The notes: generated from the sequence alone by a model not told the origin. A stretch of 64,000 nt of DNA from WRGA01 sp031553395 (GCA_031553395.1 JAVBLR010000011.1:62001-126000); one strand, 5' to 3'; counted from the stretch's first letter, positions 43,926 through 53,420 are shown. Translations and numbers: made by a program.

Positions 43926-44403
43926 ATGACAAAAAATATAAATTCTGAGAACGAAAAAATAAAAGTACTACAAATACCATCTATTTATTTACCTGAAGGT
44001 GGTAAATTTTGCCGAGACCAAGCTATCTGCTTAAAAAATACTGGAATTGATATCGATATATTAGCAAATGTGAGATTATCAATAAAAAAATATGGTTCAC
44101 AATTCTGGCATTATCCCTTTCAGTTCATTTTACACAGAAGAAGACGGATTAAGTATTCTTCGTAATTATCAATGGCTTATTCCTAAATTACCCCAATATA
44201 ACATCAAATATTGGATCAAAAAAACATATCAATTAACAGAAAAGTATATTAAAGAAAAAGGAAAGCCTGACATCATTCATGTTCACTTTACAATGTGGGG
44301 AGGCTATGTAGCTTATTTAATCAAAGAAAAGTATGAAATTCCGTATATTATTACAGAACATCACAGCATATTCAGTAACAAATCAGAATATTCCAAAACA
44401 ATT
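43926..44403 (+). pseudogene. Glycosyltransferase family 4 remnant: frameshifted and 3'-truncated
   Basis: Frame 1 from 43926 gives a normal GT4 N-terminus (VLQIPSIYLPEGGKFCRDQA) up to SQFWHYPFQF near 44127, then turns into a basic nonsense tail. The continuation is in another frame: YTEEDGLSILRNYQWLIPKLP, PDIIHVHFTMWGGYVAYL and YIITEHHSIF. A single-base change near the TTCATTTTAC stretch (44124-44131) would rejoin them. Homology stops near 44400, where the frame becomes antisense to the C-terminus of the convergent glycosyltransferase. Only the N-terminal Rossmann half survives, so it cannot be an active enzyme. The promoter upstream is intact. Confidence 0.8.
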
Positions 44404-45543
44404 TCAAAAAATGGCAGATACAAAATTACATATCAGGTTGTTAGTAATTTTTATTTTTTTAACAAACTCAACAAAATCCGGAGATACCTTAGCCCAGTTA
44501 TATTTTTGCTCAGCTAATTCTCGAGTTCTTTCACAATGATTTTGATACCGCTTTTTATCATTAATATAATTATAAATAGCAGAAAGAATTTTTTCTGTAT
44601 TCTCAGGATCTACCAAAACTCCAGTCTCATTTATTTCCGGTACTTGTTGTTTTATTGCTCGCAAGTCAGAATAAATAACAGGTCTTCCCGCAGCCATATA
44701 GTAAAACAATTTAATAGGTAAACAACGCGTATTTTCAAAATCATTTTTCCGCAAATCGAAAAAAAGATCTGCTTTACCAATCTTTTCACAAAAAGATTGA
44801 AAAGGTAGATAATTGATTTGTTGTACTTCAAAATTGTTTGTCTGGAGACTATCGATATTCTGAGATGAAATAATCCGTAAAATAAATTTAGTTTCCGGGA
44901 AACGTATCGAGACCTCTTTAAGGACATTCAACACTTTGAAAAAGCCTTTCTCTTCGGTTAAGGGACCTGAATATAAACATACACACTCTGCTGAAATATC
45001 CCGTAAAGGATAAGTTTTTATTTGATTTACATCTGCATAATAAGGTAAATAAATATATTTTTTCCACGGAAAAAGAAGTCTGAACGGTTTGGCTTTATCA
45101 CATTCTCCAAAAATGAATCCATCTAAAAACCAAGCAGCATAGAGAGATAGTAAGCTAAGTACAAATCCCTTTACTACTTTCTTACCCAAAGAGAGTCCTC
45201 GCAGATTCTTTTTTGAAGGATACCATTCTGTGACATCATAAATAATGGAAGATAGACTTTGTGTGTTTTTCTTGTAATAGCGGGCGGCAAGAATGGCAAT
45301 CGGGTTATCACAAATAATAATATCCGGGCTAATTCTATCCAATATGGGAAATACCCTTTTAATTACTTCTTTTTTAGACATTCCAATATCGTCAAAACAA
45401 TAAGTATTTGGAACCGATATTTCGTTTGTGTTTGTTGAAATAATAAAAGTCTCAAAACCGTTTTCAATCAAGCTTTGAGCTTCCTGAAACCAAACCCTTT
45501 CGTCATTGGGTAAATGTGCTGTCAATACAAAAGCAACCTTCAT
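44404..45543 (-). CDS. Glycosyltransferase family 4
   Basis: A 379-residue GT-B enzyme. The N-terminal half shows VAFVLTAHLPNDERVWFQEAQSL and the acceptor-side loops; the C-terminal half shows LYSGPLTEEKGFFKVLNVLKE and the nucleotide-sugar site region (ENTRCLPIKLFYYMAAGRPVIYSD). It transfers a sugar from a nucleotide donor onto a surface glycan precursor; donor and linkage unknown. Its last ten or so residues (NLICNFVSAIF) run into the GT4 remnant on the other strand and may be a new, recombinant ending. Last gene of the polysaccharide operon, one base after the GT2 gene. Confidence 0.85.
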   Translation of the reverse strand: MKVAFVLTAHLPNDERVWFQEAQSLIENGFETFIISTNTNEISVPNTYCFDDIGMSKKEVIKRVFPILDRISPDIIICDNPIAILAARYYKKNTQSLSSIIYDVTEWYPSKKNLRGLSLGKKVVKGFVLSLLSLYAAWFLDGFIFGECDKAKPFRLLFPWKKYIYLPYYADVNQIKTYPLRDISAECVCLYSGPLTEEKGFFKVLNVLKEVSIRFPETKFILRIISSQNIDSLQTNNFEVQQINYLPFQSFCEKIGKADLFFDLRKNDFENTRCLPIKLFYYMAAGRPVIYSDLRAIKQQVPEINETGVLVDPENTEKILSAIYNYINDKKRYQNHCERTRELAEQKYNWAKVSPDFVEFVKKIKITNNLICNFVSAIF

Positions 45544-45544
45544 C

Positions 45545-46540
45545 TCAATTTTTCTTTAGGAGTTTGTGTTTAAGGACTGATAATTTACGATAGAGTTGAG
45601 CCAACACAAATAATTTATTCCGAACCAAAAACAGCATTACTTGATATCCCTTTTTTAATTGACCGGATATTTTTTTTTCTTCCTGAAGAAATATATCCGC
45701 AAATTCTTTTCGTAATTTTAAATCGTTTGTATAGCACATTAGTTTCGCCTTGTTGCTGACTTTAAACAAGGAGACAATATCTTCATATTCATGAAATATA
45801 TTTTTTCCCTTTAAGAATGAATCCAAAAGCGTCCAATATCTTACTGTGTTTTCAAAATGCATATGCCGAATCTTTCTTGTAATGGAATCGGCATTATACT
45901 GAACATAATGATAAAAGGCCTTATCTATTTTAATGACATTAGCTGCATAATAATACAGCCTAACCAATACATGCCTGTCTTCATAATAATTCAATCCTTC
46001 CGGAACTCTGCAATCTTTTCTCGCATACAAATCCCGGCGCATTAATTTATTCCACAGGCTTAGAGATTTTTCTGTAATTACATTATATATTCTTTCTTTG
46101 GATGTATCGGAAATAACCTCTGTCTCAATGATGGTTTTATCAGGATATTCCATGATGAAATCAGAGACAACGATGTCCGCATTTTCTTTTTTTGCAAACA
46201 AATACATTTCTTCTACATAATCAAGATTTATATAATCATCACTATCGACTACCAGTATATATTCTCCTGAAGAATTATCTATTGCAGTGTTTCTCACCGC
46301 CGCTAATCCTCTATTATGTGTATGATGTATTATTTTGATCTGATTCTTTCTTTGCGGATATAGCTCTATTACTTTTCCCAACTTTTGCATGCTATCATCC
46401 GCTGTACAATCATTCACGAAGACATATTCAATATCCTGAAATGTTTGTTTAAATAAACTATGCAAGCATTTTTCTATAAACGGAGATACATTATAAATAG
46501 GGACTAAAACAGATACTTTAGGATTCATAATCGAATTCAT
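45545..46540 (-). CDS. Glycosyltransferase family 2
   Basis: A 331-residue GT-A enzyme. VSVLVPIYNVSPFIEKCLHSL is the typical opening; VVDSDDYINLDYVEEM has the metal-binding DxD, and the aspartate of NDCTADDS contacts the nucleotide. The C-terminal 80 residues are basic and helical, perhaps contacting the membrane. The ATG at 46540 overlaps the stop of the pyruvyl transferase gene as ATGA, a sign of translational coupling; an alternative ATG at 46528 exists. It adds one sugar to the polysaccharide or oligosaccharide made by this locus. Confidence 0.92.
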   Translation of the reverse strand: MNSIMNPKVSVLVPIYNVSPFIEKCLHSLFKQTFQDIEYVFVNDCTADDSMQKLGKVIELYPQRKNQIKIIHHTHNRGLAAVRNTAIDNSSGEYILVVDSDDYINLDYVEEMYLFAKKENADIVVSDFIMEYPDKTIIETEVISDTSKERIYNVITEKSLSLWNKLMRRDLYARKDCRVPEGLNYYEDRHVLVRLYYYAANVIKIDKAFYHYVQYNADSITRKIRHMHFENTVRYWTLLDSFLKGKNIFHEYEDIVSLFKVSNKAKLMCYTNDLKLRKEFADIFLQEEKKISGQLKKGYQVMLFLVRNKLFVLAQLYRKLSVLKHKLLKKN

Positions 46541-47493
46541 TCAAATTTAACACCATCGAGATCTTTCAACCATGTTTCGTAAAAGTACTTATTCTTTCCA
46601 TAAGAATTATCAAAAAAAACAAAGTCTTTTTCCAGCAGTATCGATAAAATGGCAACATGTAATCTTGTTGTGTATACAAAAGAATAAGGGGACAGAAATT
46701 TAATTCCTTTCTTTATATATGATTCCCGGATTATATGCTTATAGGAAAAATCAAAAATAGCATTATACAGATTAGAAGAAAATAACTTGTCAAAATCCTT
46801 ACTTATATTCAATATTTTATCTAATAATTTGAAAGCAAAAGACCTTCTTTCGATTGTTGGCCAATCACGATCTTCCGCGTTAGTCGGAACATTCATGTAA
46901 GATTGTTGGTCGTTTTTTTCTTTGTCTTTCCGATTCAAAAACAATATTTTATTGATAGGTTGCTTTTTGTATTTTTTCCATTTTGGCATATCAATACAAA
47001 AAGCCATATCTGGCAAAAGTAAAACGCGATTTAAAAAATGAGTTGTTAATATTTCACGTGATTTTGTATCTCTTGCGCAAATGATTAAATTTTTATGTAG
47101 AGACATTAAATATGCATCTTCTTTTAATTTTTCCTCATTTTCATAATAAACCGTTTGAGGTAGTATTATTATTTTGTTATTCGGATATTGTTCTATAATG
47201 CTCAGTCTGAAATCTTGATTTTTTCTCCATATATCACCGAAAGTACCCCCTCCTTGTAATAAAATAATGGAATCTTCAGGAATAGCTTTGTATTTGAACG
47301 TGTACATCGAAGTCTTATACAAACATTTGTAAGGCAACTTTTCAAGAAAAGCTTCTGTACCTTCCCAAATTAAGATATCTCCTATATTTGAATAATAAGG
47401 TAATTCCAAGTATAAATAATCAGATTTAACAAGAGAGGATAATTCGTTGAATATATCCTTCTTTAGTTCTTCTATTTTTTCTTGGAATGTCAT
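46537..47493 (-). CDS. Polysaccharide pyruvyl transferase family protein
   Basis: A 318-residue protein of the PS_pyruv_trans family. YYSNIGDILIWEGTEAFLEK and ILLQGGGTFGDIWRKNQDFR are the two glycine motifs of the family; TTRLHVAILSILLEKDFVFFDNSYGKN (shortened: TTRLHV and DNSYGKN) is its C-terminal signature. Members add pyruvate ketals from phosphoenolpyruvate to glycan sugars. It is coupled to the GT2 gene by a 4-nt overlap and follows the radical SAM gene by 14 nt. The product would be an acidic glycan. Confidence 0.88.
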   Translation of the reverse strand: MTFQEKIEELKKDIFNELSSLVKSDYLYLELPYYSNIGDILIWEGTEAFLEKLPYKCLYKTSMYTFKYKAIPEDSIILLQGGGTFGDIWRKNQDFRLSIIEQYPNNKIIILPQTVYYENEEKLKEDAYLMSLHKNLIICARDTKSREILTTHFLNRVLLLPDMAFCIDMPKWKKYKKQPINKILFLNRKDKEKNDQQSYMNVPTNAEDRDWPTIERRSFAFKLLDKILNISKDFDKLFSSNLYNAIFDFSYKHIIRESYIKKGIKFLSPYSFVYTTRLHVAILSILLEKDFVFFDNSYGKNKYFYETWLKDLDGVKFE

Positions 47494-47507
47494 ATGAGAA
47501 TCTTATA

Positions 47508-48581
47508 TTATTTTTTGAGGTTTTGCAGTCGATCCGACAATATGTATTTTACTTTTCTGAGTCGAAATTTGAGATTCATTCGGCTTTGTTCTTTTTCATT
47601 ATATATATAATTCTCATCAGATAATTTTTCTGACAAAAATTGCTTCATTGTGTCGGAATACCAATTGGCATTATCTCTATTTCTCAACTCTCCATATGAA
47701 GGAGTTTCGATTTCAGGAATGGTACCCAATGCTAAGAAATGAGAAGAATTAAAACAGAAATCTGCCTCGCAATTATTTCCGATGGGTGCAAACGTTATTG
47801 GCTCTTCAAGATTTTCAAATATATTTTGGCGAATTCCACTTCCATAACAACTTGTCATATATCCGGTTGCCAAGTTTAGCGTTGCAGACCATTCCCCGGC
47901 ATAACAAAATTCTTTGCGTTTTACCATGAAGTTTTTGCAAGTAGAATCGAAGAGAGGCGAATTCATTTCCTTACCAATACGTATATATTCATCAATCGGC
48001 ATATTAGTAAGTACTTTAGATATTTCACATCTATCATCTCTAGTTAATGCAACTTGAGGCAATGCACCTGTTTCTCTTAAGGAAATTTGTTTGATTTCCT
48101 CCCAATAAGGCACATATTCATCACATAAGTTTATTTGAAGGACGAAAGAACATCCGGCATCTCTTACCTTTCTTATATTGTCGAAAAAAACTGTTAATTG
48201 ATTTATCCTGATCAATTCCAAATAGTGGAAGCTGAAAGAAAAATTCAAACGAGATAAACATTCTTTATCAAAATCCAAAATCTGACCAAACCGTTTAGAC
48301 AAAGTGCCGTTTGTAGTTATATTTACAAAGTGTTTTTGTTTTAGTATTTCATGGGTGATATCCGGCATTTCTGAAGGAATCAATGTCTCGCCAGAAGATG
48401 TCATACTGATGAGACTAACGCCTCCTAATCTTTCAACGGACAAAGCCTTTCCAATGTGTTTCGCATCATAACTAAAATGAGCGTTTTCATTTTTTCTGCG
48501 GTCATCTTGTATAACATAACAGTAGCTACACTCTAAGTTGCAAGAAGTATTGGGAATCAAGCATTCAAGAAACCTTTTCAT
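47508..48581 (-). CDS. Radical SAM protein with SPASM-like C-terminus in a polysaccharide locus
   Basis: A 357-residue radical SAM enzyme. The 4Fe-4S binding motif is CNLECSYC (Cys 14, 18 and 21). A glycine-containing SAM segment SMTSSGETLIPSEMP follows, and ITTNGTL marks the next strand. The C-terminal third has further cysteines (STCKNF, EFCYAG, TSCYGSG, NNCEADFCFN), fitting an auxiliary SPASM-like cluster. Such enzymes modify peptides or sugars. Its position among flippase, pyruvyl and glycosyl transferases points to a glycan or an exported modified product. No precursor peptide is visible nearby. Reaction unknown. Confidence 0.82.
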   Translation of the reverse strand: MKRFLECLIPNTSCNLECSYCYVIQDDRRKNENAHFSYDAKHIGKALSVERLGGVSLISMTSSGETLIPSEMPDITHEILKQKHFVNITTNGTLSKRFGQILDFDKECLSRLNFSFSFHYLELIRINQLTVFFDNIRKVRDAGCSFVLQINLCDEYVPYWEEIKQISLRETGALPQVALTRDDRCEISKVLTNMPIDEYIRIGKEMNSPLFDSTCKNFMVKRKEFCYAGEWSATLNLATGYMTSCYGSGIRQNIFENLEEPITFAPIGNNCEADFCFNSSHFLALGTIPEIETPSYGELRNRDNANWYSDTMKQFLSEKLSDENYIYNEKEQSRMNLKFRLRKVKYILSDRLQNLKK

Positions 48582-48586
48582 CTATA

Positions 48587-50104
48587 TTATGTAATTCTGA
48601 TTTTTTTCAGGTATAAAATTACTAGTTTTTTTTCATTATTCCTAAGTCCTATCAAATAAATGAAAATAATGGAACTCAATACCGAAGTGGCAGTAACAGC
48701 AAGCAACCTGATAAATCCGGAATTCATAAATTGATGAAATAGAAATGGGATAAAAAGACTTGCAAACAACACAAGCAATGCATTCAGTATAACTTCATTT
48801 AGGTATTCCTTTACACTTATACCCAAATATCTTTTAAGAAAAAAGAGTCTTATGTAGACTGTGATAAAAGATAATATAATAGAAATCACCAATGCAATCT
48901 CCGGATTCGCACCTTGTTTGTATGCTATATAACTTAGAGGAAAGTTAAGCAACAATGTACCTGATATTACAATTTGATAGTATTTTATCCTTCCAACAGC
49001 TTGTATGGCAGAACCAATGGTGTAAATAAAACATTCAATCAAAGCTAATATAATGACTAATCTGGTTAAGATGTTTGAATATTCCGGTGCATTTTTTAGC
49101 CAGATTTGCAATATCGTTTCTGTTTCTAATAGGATTGGAATAAAAATAATCATCAGTAGAAAAAACGAAAATCTTCCTCCCCTGAAAATGAGTTCTTTTG
49201 CTTTTTCTCTTTCTTCATTAGCATAACTTTTAATGATTTGGGGATTTATTGCGATTATAAAATTGCTGGAAAAATTGCTTACAGCTTGATTCACTTGATA
49301 AGCTATCGCATTGGCAGCATTTACAGCTGGTCCGAAAAAAATATTAATAAGAATGTTAATCCCTTGTTCCTTCAACATTACAGCCGAAGAGCCCAATAAA
49401 TTCCACATAGAATACCCTAGCATTTCACGACAAACACCTTTATTAAATTTTAAATCAATGCGGATTCCCTGAAATTTTTTCTTACTATAAGTATAATAAA
49501 ATATGTAAATACTTATAGAAATGAGCATTTGAAAAAAACTGAATACAATCAATTTGTCATATGAAAAATAAGCCAATGAAATGGCAATGCACAATTTTAA
49601 AATCGTATCAAAAACACCCACAATCGCATAAACTTTGATTCGTTCATGAGATATAATCATCGCGGTTAAGGGGACTTGAATAATGCTTAAAGCGGCAGTT
49701 ATGATTACAAACTGGTAAACTATATTACAAGCATATAATCTATCTTCCGGAATCGTTAATTGATGATTGACTATCCACAATCCGATTGTTTCTGCTATAA
49801 GAACAATAATAAGAGCGATTCCCAGATGAATATAAAAAGAAGAGTTAAATACCTGTTGAAGTCTTCTGGTATCATTTTTCCCTAATTCGAATGTCAAAAA
49901 ACGGGATGTTGAAGTTCCCAAGGCTCCATTCAGGAATGTGAACAATGTAATTACGCCAACAATAACGTTGTATAATCCATAATCAACAAATCCAAGAGTA
50001 TTTAAGATTATCCGCGATGTATACAATGCAATAAGCATAGAAAACAACATTCTAATATATAAGAACATTGTATTTTTTGCTATTTTTTTATTAGCATTTT
50101 GCAT
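48587..50104 (-). CDS. Wzx-type polysaccharide flippase (MATE/MOP superfamily)
   Basis: A 505-residue membrane protein with about fourteen helices. The start NTMFLYIRMLFSMLIALYTSRIILNTLG is typical of O-antigen/teichoic flippases in Bacteroidota (shortened: YIRMLFSMLIALYTSR), as is QVNQAVSNFSSNFIIAINPQI. It moves undecaprenyl-linked repeat units across the inner membrane. It is the first gene of the polysaccharide operon, only 32 nt downstream of purD, and is followed by the radical SAM gene after 5 nt. No polymerase (Wzy) or initiating transferase is visible in the window. Confidence 0.9.
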   Translation of the reverse strand: MQNANKKIAKNTMFLYIRMLFSMLIALYTSRIILNTLGFVDYGLYNVIVGVITLFTFLNGALGTSTSRFLTFELGKNDTRRLQQVFNSSFYIHLGIALIIVLIAETIGLWIVNHQLTIPEDRLYACNIVYQFVIITAALSIIQVPLTAMIISHERIKVYAIVGVFDTILKLCIAISLAYFSYDKLIVFSFFQMLISISIYIFYYTYSKKKFQGIRIDLKFNKGVCREMLGYSMWNLLGSSAVMLKEQGINILINIFFGPAVNAANAIAYQVNQAVSNFSSNFIIAINPQIIKSYANEEREKAKELIFRGGRFSFFLLMIIFIPILLETETILQIWLKNAPEYSNILTRLVIILALIECFIYTIGSAIQAVGRIKYYQIVISGTLLLNFPLSYIAYKQGANPEIALVISIILSFITVYIRLFFLKRYLGISVKEYLNEVILNALLVLFASLFIPFLFHQFMNSGFIRLLAVTATSVLSSIIFIYLIGLRNNEKKLVILYLKKIRIT

Positions 50105-50136
50105 GAATATTGCTGTGAGTTTTCATATCGATCAAT

Positions 50137-51405
50137 TTATAAATCCCACCCAATATCCCTTCTACAATACTTTCCATAAAATTCTACTTTATCAGCATTT
50201 TCATAAGAATATTTCAATGCTTCCTCTTTTGAGTTTCCGTAGGAACTAATTGCAATTACACGTCCGCCGGCTGTTACGATATTGCCGTCTTTTTCTTTGG
50301 TTCCGGCATGAAAAGGAATGCTGTTTTGTATTTTATTCAATCCGGAAATTACTTTTCCATTTTCGTAATCGCCAGGATAACCACCTGAGACCAGCATTAC
50401 CGTAATAGCAGAACGAGGATCTACCTGTAATGTTCTTTTATCCAATGTTTGAGTAGCAACGCCTTCCAATAAATCCACAAAATCAGATTGGATACGCAAC
50501 ATTACCACTTCTGTTTCTGGGTCGCCCATTCGTGCATTGTATTCGATTACATAAGGTTCATCTTTTACTTTAATCAAGCCAAGAAAAATAAATCCTTTAT
50601 AATCTATATTTTCTTTTTGCAAACCGTTGATAGTTGGCTTAATGATTCTTTCTTCAACCTTCTGCATAAAAACAGTATCAGCAAAAGGGACAGGGGAAAC
50701 AGCTCCCATTCCTCCGGTATTTAATCCGGTATCTCCCTCTCCAATTCTCTTGTAATCTTTAGCTTCGGGAAGAATTTTATACGATTTTCCGTCTGTCATT
50801 ACAAATACCGAACATTCGATTCCCGACAAAAATTCTTCGATTACAACAGTATTTCCTGCATCACCAAACATTCCGTTCAGCATAGCTGATAATTCTTGTT
50901 TTGCTTCTTCCAAGTCGGAAATTATCAACACACCTTTTCCCGCTGCTAATCCATCGGCTTTCAATACATAAGGCGCTTCTAACGATTCCAAAAAAGCATA
51001 ACCTTCATTCAAATTATCTTTTGTTACACTGAAATAACGAGCAGTCGGGATATTATGCCGCATCATAAATGCCTTTGCAAAATCCTTGCTTCCTTCAAGT
51101 TGAGCACCATTTTTGGAAGGTCCGATTACCGGAATATGAACTACTTTATCATCACTCTTAAAATAATCATAAATTCCCTCAACCAATGGAACTTCCGGAC
51201 CAACAACTATCATATCAATGGTATTTTCCAATGCAAATTGTTTAATTGCCGGAAAATCTGTTACCGATATATCTACATTTGTTCCAACGTCCTTTGTTCC
51301 TGCATTTCCTGGAGCAATAAATAAGCTGTCAACTTTATCGCTTTGAGCAATTTTCCATGCCATCGCATGCTCTCTTCCTCCTGAACCTAATAATAAAATT
51401 CTCAT
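50137..51405 (-). CDS. purD: Phosphoribosylamine-glycine ligase
   Basis: A 422-residue ATP-grasp enzyme of purine synthesis. MRILLLGSGGREHAMAWK is the classical opening; the ATP-grasp segments YVLKADGLAAGKGVLI and YNARMGDPETEVVM are intact. It makes glycinamide ribonucleotide from phosphoribosylamine, glycine and ATP. Length is normal. The polysaccharide genes follow after only 32 nt, so they may be partly transcribed from purD. Upstream lies a tandem GTTACAA repeat. Confidence 0.97.
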   Translation of the reverse strand: MRILLLGSGGREHAMAWKIAQSDKVDSLFIAPGNAGTKDVGTNVDISVTDFPAIKQFALENTIDMIVVGPEVPLVEGIYDYFKSDDKVVHIPVIGPSKNGAQLEGSKDFAKAFMMRHNIPTARYFSVTKDNLNEGYAFLESLEAPYVLKADGLAAGKGVLIISDLEEAKQELSAMLNGMFGDAGNTVVIEEFLSGIECSVFVMTDGKSYKILPEAKDYKRIGEGDTGLNTGGMGAVSPVPFADTVFMQKVEERIIKPTINGLQKENIDYKGFIFLGLIKVKDEPYVIEYNARMGDPETEVVMLRIQSDFVDLLEGVATQTLDKRTLQVDPRSAITVMLVSGGYPGDYENGKVISGLNKIQNSIPFHAGTKEKDGNIVTAGGRVIAISSYGNSKEEALKYSYENADKVEFYGKYCRRDIGWDL

Positions 51406-51410
51406 TTATA

Positions 51411-51556
51411 GTTACAAGTTACAAGTTACAAGTTACAAAGTAAGGGTAATTAATCTGTAATTCGTAAATCAATCTTTAAAATTATAATTATATAGTAACG
51501 AGTAACATCTAAAAGTACATCCATATAACTTGTAATATGTAACTCGTAACTAAAAT
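51411..51556. repeat. GTTACAA tandem repeat and its inverted partner between trmD and purD
   Basis: Four tandem copies of a heptamer (GTTACAA) lie at 51411-51438. AACTTGTAATATGTAACTCGTAAC at 51528-51551 (two short blocks) is the inverse partner. The gap otherwise shows no gene. Confidence 0.65.
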
Positions 51557-52231
51557 TTATTTAAGTAAATCGGGGCGCAAACGCTGTGTCCGTTCAACAG
51601 CTTGTTGCAATTCCCATTCCTTTATATTTCGCTCATGTCCCGAAAGAAGAACTTCGGGAACTTTCCATCCTTTGTAATCGGCAGGGCGCGTATAAACAGG
51701 TGGTGCCAGCAAATTATCCTGAAAACTATCCGACAGTGCCGATTGCTCATCCGAAATAACACCCGGAATAATGCGTACAATCGTATCCGTAATTATCGCA
51801 GCGGCCAATTCACCTCCTGTCAACACATAATCACCAATAGATATTTCCCTGGTAATCAAATGTTCACGAATACGGTAATCAATTCCTTTGTAATGTCCAC
51901 AAAGAATAATTATATTTTGCAACAAAGAGATTGAATTTGCCATTTTCTGGTTAAAAGTTTCACCATCAGGCGAAGTATAAATAACCTCATCATATTCCCG
52001 TTGCTTTTTCAAATCTGAAATAATATTATCTATCGGTTCAATTTGCATCACCATCCCCGCACTTCCGCCAAAAGGATAATCATCAACCCGCTTATGCTTT
52101 CCTTGTCCGTATTCCCTTAAATCATGAATTTGGATATCAGCTAAACCTTTATTTTTTGCCCGTTGAATAATCGAACAATCAAAAGGTCCTTGTAATAATT
52201 CGGGTAAAACAGTAATAATATCGATTCTCAC
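51557..52231 (-). CDS. trmD: tRNA (guanine-37-N1)-methyltransferase
   Basis: A 224-residue SPOUT methyltransferase. VDDYPFGGSAGMVMQIEP and the knotted-site segments ILCGHYKGIDYRIREH and YVLTGGELAAA are diagnostic. It methylates G37 of tRNAs and prevents frameshifting. The usual bacterial partner genes (rpsP, rimM, rplS) are not adjacent here; trmD stands alone, as is common in Bacteroidota. Length is normal. Confidence 0.97.
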   Translation of the reverse strand: MRIDIITVLPELLQGPFDCSIIQRAKNKGLADIQIHDLREYGQGKHKRVDDYPFGGSAGMVMQIEPIDNIISDLKKQREYDEVIYTSPDGETFNQKMANSISLLQNIIILCGHYKGIDYRIREHLITREISIGDYVLTGGELAAAIITDTIVRIIPGVISDEQSALSDSFQDNLLAPPVYTRPADYKGWKVPEVLLSGHERNIKEWELQQAVERTQRLRPDLLK

Positions 52232-52235
52232 TTTA

Positions 52236-52328
52236 ATTAATTAAGAATTAAAAATTAAGAGTTAAAAATTATAGCTAATTTAGAATTTGACAACAGTGTT
52301 CAATTCTTAATTTCTAATTCTTAATTTC
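52236..52328. repeat. AATTAAGAATTAAA inverted repeat upstream of trmD
   Basis: AATTAAGAATTAAAAATTAAG on the left (split into AATTAAGAATT and AAAAATTAAG) is matched by AATTCTTAATTTCTAATTC on the right. It fills the gap between trmD and the endonuclease-family gene and may act as a weak terminator. Confidence 0.6.
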
Positions 52329-53266
52329 AAAAATGCCGGCAGATGATCACTGTATCCGCCAAAATATTTACGTCCGGTTGTTCGATTAGGTTCAAACCCA
52401 AAGCGTTTATCAAAATGCATCAAATAACGAGGATTAAATACATCTGCATCTTGAGGCGAACAATCAAGTCCATTATCATTATCCGGTTGAAGCATATTTC
52501 CCGAAACGATAATTTGGTCAAATAACAGCCAACCTTTATAGTAAGTTGAACCAATTCCTTTACGCATTCTCGGCAACATCAGATTATATAATTCATTATC
52601 GAAAAATGGCGGTTTCGGTTCTTGTGCTTTCAATACTAATTTTACACTATTATTAGCTGGCGTATCATTAAAATCACCCATAATAACAATATTCGCTTGT
52701 TTGTCATTGGCAAAAATCTCATCGACCTTTCCTCTTAAAATTCCTGCAGCTAAAAAACGTCGTTCTTCAGATTCTTGTGTTCCTTCCCTACGAGATGGCC
52801 AATGATTTACAAAAATATGCAAAGGAATCTGTTTATCCAACATTTTTCCGTAAACATATAAAATATCCCTCGTTCGGTCTTCCACTCCCTGTAAACTGAC
52901 TTTTACCGGTTCTGAATACAACACCTCGAAAGTTTGCTTATTATAAATCAATGCAACATCGATTCCTCTTTCATCGGGACTGTCGTAATGCACAATTCCA
53001 TAAGATATAAGTTGCAACGAATCTTGAAGCAATAATTGTTCTAATACAAAACGGTTTTCAATTTCCACAAGTCCAATAATATCGGGATAATAAGGCTCTA
53101 CAATATCATGTAAAACCTCAGCTATATTAAAAATTTTCTTTTTAAATTTTTTCTCAGTCCAATGCATTCTCCCTTCAGGCGTGAAATCATCATCCATTGT
53201 TTCGGGGTCATCAATTGTATCGTATAGATTTTCAGTATTATAAAAAACAAAAGAAAATTGTGACAT
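52307..53266 (-). CDS. Endonuclease/exonuclease/phosphatase family protein
   Basis: A 319-residue protein of the EEP superfamily. In order: FVFYNTENLYD (metal-site Asn and Asp), IIGLVEIEN (catalytic Glu), VNHWPSR (His), GDFNDTP (Asp/Asn) and SDHLPAFLKL (terminal Asp-His). There is no signal peptide. Members of this Bacteroidota group are conserved single genes of unknown substrate, either nucleic acid or a phospho-ester. The gene overlaps a little with the AT-rich repeat before trmD at its 3' end. Confidence 0.9.
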   Translation of the reverse strand: MSQFSFVFYNTENLYDTIDDPETMDDDFTPEGRMHWTEKKFKKKIFNIAEVLHDIVEPYYPDIIGLVEIENRFVLEQLLLQDSLQLISYGIVHYDSPDERGIDVALIYNKQTFEVLYSEPVKVSLQGVEDRTRDILYVYGKMLDKQIPLHIFVNHWPSRREGTQESEERRFLAAGILRGKVDEIFANDKQANIVIMGDFNDTPANNSVKLVLKAQEPKPPFFDNELYNLMLPRMRKGIGSTYYKGWLLFDQIIVSGNMLQPDNDNGLDCSPQDADVFNPRYLMHFDKRFGFEPNRTTGRKYFGGYSDHLPAFLKLRIRN

Positions 53267-53306
53267 TATTAATTTTTTAGGAAATATTTAGAGGTAGTTA
53301 AACTTC

Positions 53307-53374
53307 TACCCCTGTCCCCTAAAGGGGGACGCACTAATATAGAAATTTTCGTTCTCCTTTAGGGGACAGGGGTA
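53307..53374. repeat. Inverted repeat of the TACCCCTGTCCCCTAAAGGGG family, second copy
   Basis: The arms 53307-53331 and 53350-53374 are complementary apart from two positions. They are nearly identical to those at 4045-4112, while the spacers differ. Confidence 0.85.
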
Positions 53375-53420
53375 AATATTATTCTTCCTACAACTACATA
53401 CAACTACTTTTTACTACTTT

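Noticed and set aside
51411..51438. GTTACAA tandem repeat as a CRISPR or iteron array
   Set aside because: Units are only 7 bp and without spacers or a replication gene; ordinary intergenic repeat.
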